A DNA stretch of 5,598 nucleotides from Nostoc sp. CHAB 5715 (GTDB lineage Bacteria > Cyanobacteriota > Cyanobacteriia > Cyanobacteriales > Nostocaceae): positions 1 through 5,598 of the forward strand of contig NZ_JAIVFR010000479.1 in the NCBI RefSeq assembly GCF_020829685.1, in the 5' to 3' direction. A model generated the notes under the pieces. The model was not told the DNA's origin, made no database searches, and was given only the letters and a program-made list of their open reading frames with translations. The translations under genes were made by a program, and so were the position numbers. The stretch's first letter is position 1, and each line of letters starts with the position of its first letter. Of this stretch, positions 5,024 through 5,598 are shown in pieces.

Positions 5024-5048
5024 AAAAAACCAGGAGTTCCCCCCTGGT
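5024..5048 (-). terminator. Terminator-like hairpin just upstream of the APH/P-loop gene
   Basis: On the minus strand ACCAGG (5048-5043) pairs with CCTGGT (5034-5029). A G-U and a G-C pair can extend the stem to 8 bp, closed by a GGAA (GNRA-type) tetraloop. Five more T residues follow (5028-5024). It has the form of a rho-independent terminator. It may end transcription coming from lepA about 350 nt upstream, or act as a leader attenuator of the downstream gene, whose ribosome binding site is only 13 nt further on. Confidence 0.65.
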
Positions 5049-5132
5049 ATCATCAAAAATTATTACACAGTTTACCAATTGAGTGCTGATAAGCTAATGC
5101 ACTTACATATTGCGCTATTTTCCGTGAAGACT

Positions 5133-5299
5133 AGGGCTATTTTATTCTCATCTAGCCCGCCTCAGAATGAATTCTGAGGCTAATAGCAAAAGTCCACTAA
5201 AGTGGACTAAAAGCCTTTCTTAGTCCACTTTAGTGGACTTGGACTAAAAGCCTGTGAACTTCAGTTCTGGGCGGTTTATGTCTAGAACGAAATAGCCCT
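5133..5299. mobile_element. 167-nt symmetric MITE-like element with nested palindromes
   Basis: The outer ends AGGGCTATTTTATTCT (5133-5148) and the reverse complement of the right end, AGGGCTATTTCGTTCT (5299-5284), match at 14 of 16. Symmetry continues inward: CCGCC (5157-5161) matches GGCGG (5270-5274). A hairpin at 5159-5180 faces a weaker one at 5256-5267. GGCT-NN-TAG-NNN-AAGTCCACT on the left (5178-5198) matches the right arm. The core is a perfect 21-bp inverted repeat. The axis is near 5215-5216 throughout. There is no transposase and no evident target duplication, so mobility is inferred from structure. Confidence 0.75.
5190..5240. repeat. Perfect 21-bp inverted repeat, each arm itself a palindrome
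   Basis: The left arm (5190-5210) contains AGTCCACT-AA-AGTGGACT, and the right arm (5220-5240) contains AGTCCACT-TT-AGTGGACT. The arms are exact reverse complements separated by 9 nt (AAGCCTTTC). The DNA can fold as one long hairpin or as two separate 8-bp hairpins. TGGACTAAAAGCCT also recurs as a direct repeat (5203-5216, 5240-5253). Confidence 0.95.
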
Positions 5300-5336
5300 G
5301 GCTTTGTTGCCCTACCTGCAACTCAGACTCTAATTC

Positions 5337-5350
5337 ATTCTGAATTCTGA
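5337..5350. repeat. ATTCTGA heptamer pair
   Basis: Two exact ATTCTGA units lie in tandem just right of the symmetric element. The same word forms one arm of the hairpin at 5159-5180. Confidence 0.7.
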
Positions 5351-5397
5351 CCGGAGGCGGAGCGTCTCCGGCTCCGCTCCTGACTCCTGACTCCTGA
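5351..5397. repeat. GC-rich fold-back plus CTCCTGA heptamers after lepA
   Basis: GCGGAGC-type pairing (5357-5363 with 5371-5377, 7-nt loop) competes with CCGGAG/CTCCGG (5351-5356 with 5366-5371). Three CTCCTGA units follow (5377-5397) and end 6 nt before the lepA stop codon. On the lepA strand this would form a stable 3'-UTR hairpin. It lacks a T-run, so it is not a standard terminator. Confidence 0.65.
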
Positions 5398-5403
5398 ATT
5401 CTA

Positions 5404-5598
5404 TCAGCTTTGATCCAAGCGCAGTACTGCCATAAAGGCTTCTTGCGGTACATCCACAGTACCCACAGATTTCATCCGCTTTTTACCTTTTGCTTGCTTC
5501 TGTAATAATTTCTTCTTCCGGCTGATGTCACCACCGTAGCACTTGGCTAACACATCTTTCCGCAAAGCGGGGATATGTTCGCTGGCAATAACTTTACT
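5404..5598 (-). CDS. lepA: Elongation factor 4 (LepA), C-terminal 64 residues, partial
   Basis: The frame enters from the right edge and ends at TGA (5406-5404). The translation contains the signature of the LepA-specific C-terminal domain: [18 protein letters not shown], then [20 protein letters not shown], then [12 protein letters not shown]. This basic domain is unique to LepA/EF4, a ribosome-bound translational GTPase of about 600 residues; the GTPase and EF-G-like domains lie outside the window. The end is intact and of normal length, finishing LRLDQS. The open frame at 5244-5453 overlaps this end in another frame and is a shadow. Confidence 0.95.
   Translation of the reverse strand, partial: SKVIASEHIPALRKDVLAKCYGGDISRKKKLLQKQAKGKKRMKSVGTVDVPQEAFMAVLRLDQS

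Larger units (their letters stand above)
5000..5403. other. Gap between lepA and the APH/P-loop gene (404 nt)
   Basis: Both flanking genes read leftward. From right to left the gap holds CTCCTGA heptamers and a GC-rich fold-back (5351-5397), a large symmetric inverted-repeat element (5133-5299), an AT-rich segment (5057-5132) and the terminator-like hairpin. The AT-rich segment is the likeliest place for the downstream promoter, but the only candidate I see is a TAATAAT on the minus strand near 5060-5070 without a good -35. No credible gene is present. Confidence 0.6.

Noticed and set aside
5000..5056. 19-residue N-terminal extension of the APH/P-loop protein (MMIPGG...)
   Set aside because: It would be translated through a terminator-like hairpin and lacks a ribosome binding site, whereas ATG 4999 has AGAGGA at ideal distance.
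5244..5453. Small leftward open frame of 69 codons
   Set aside because: It overlaps the lepA 3' end in another frame and runs through heptamers and a fold-back element; no protein-like features.

Overview
The window looks like chromosomal DNA of a filamentous, probably heterocyst-forming cyanobacterium (Nostoc/Anabaena/Tolypothrix type). Three things point there. There are eight copies of the HIP1 palindrome GCGATCGC in 5.6 kb, all inside genes. Several families of 7-nt tandem repeats (STRR) fill the gaps between genes. The protein set, including an NblB-like HEAT protein, fits cyanobacteria. The species cannot be named from this sequence.

Layout: two genes read rightward, a two-CBS-domain protein (97-555) and an NblB-like HEAT-repeat protein (791-1456). 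After a 373-nt convergent gap, four genes read leftward: a YdcF/ElyC-type (DUF218) membrane protein (1830-2621), an uncharacterised four-helix membrane protein (2749-3258), a fusion of an aminoglycoside-phosphotransferase-like domain with a P-loop kinase-like domain (3470-4999), and the last 64 codons of lepA (5404-5598, running off the right edge). The genes are separated by 127-404 nt of repeat-rich DNA. They look like independently transcribed housekeeping or accessory genes, not one operon or pathway.

The least ordinary part is the intergenic DNA. Heptamer or nonamer arrays lie at nearly every gene edge, and one supplies the start codon of the CBS gene. Three fold-back, MITE-like elements can be outlined by eye: 608-705, with a heptamer array in its loop; 1531-1642, with a nested perfect hairpin; and 5133-5299, a nearly symmetric 167-nt inverted repeat with nested palindromes. 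A 72-nt composite repeat interrupts an ATTACGA heptamer array at 3390-3461. A terminator-like hairpin sits just ahead of the ribosome binding site of the phosphotransferase/P-loop gene.

I saw no tRNA, rRNA, CRISPR array, transposase gene or defence system. No new multi-gene system is evident. The best leads are the repeat/gene-boundary relationships, the symmetric element near lepA and the internally duplicated membrane protein.
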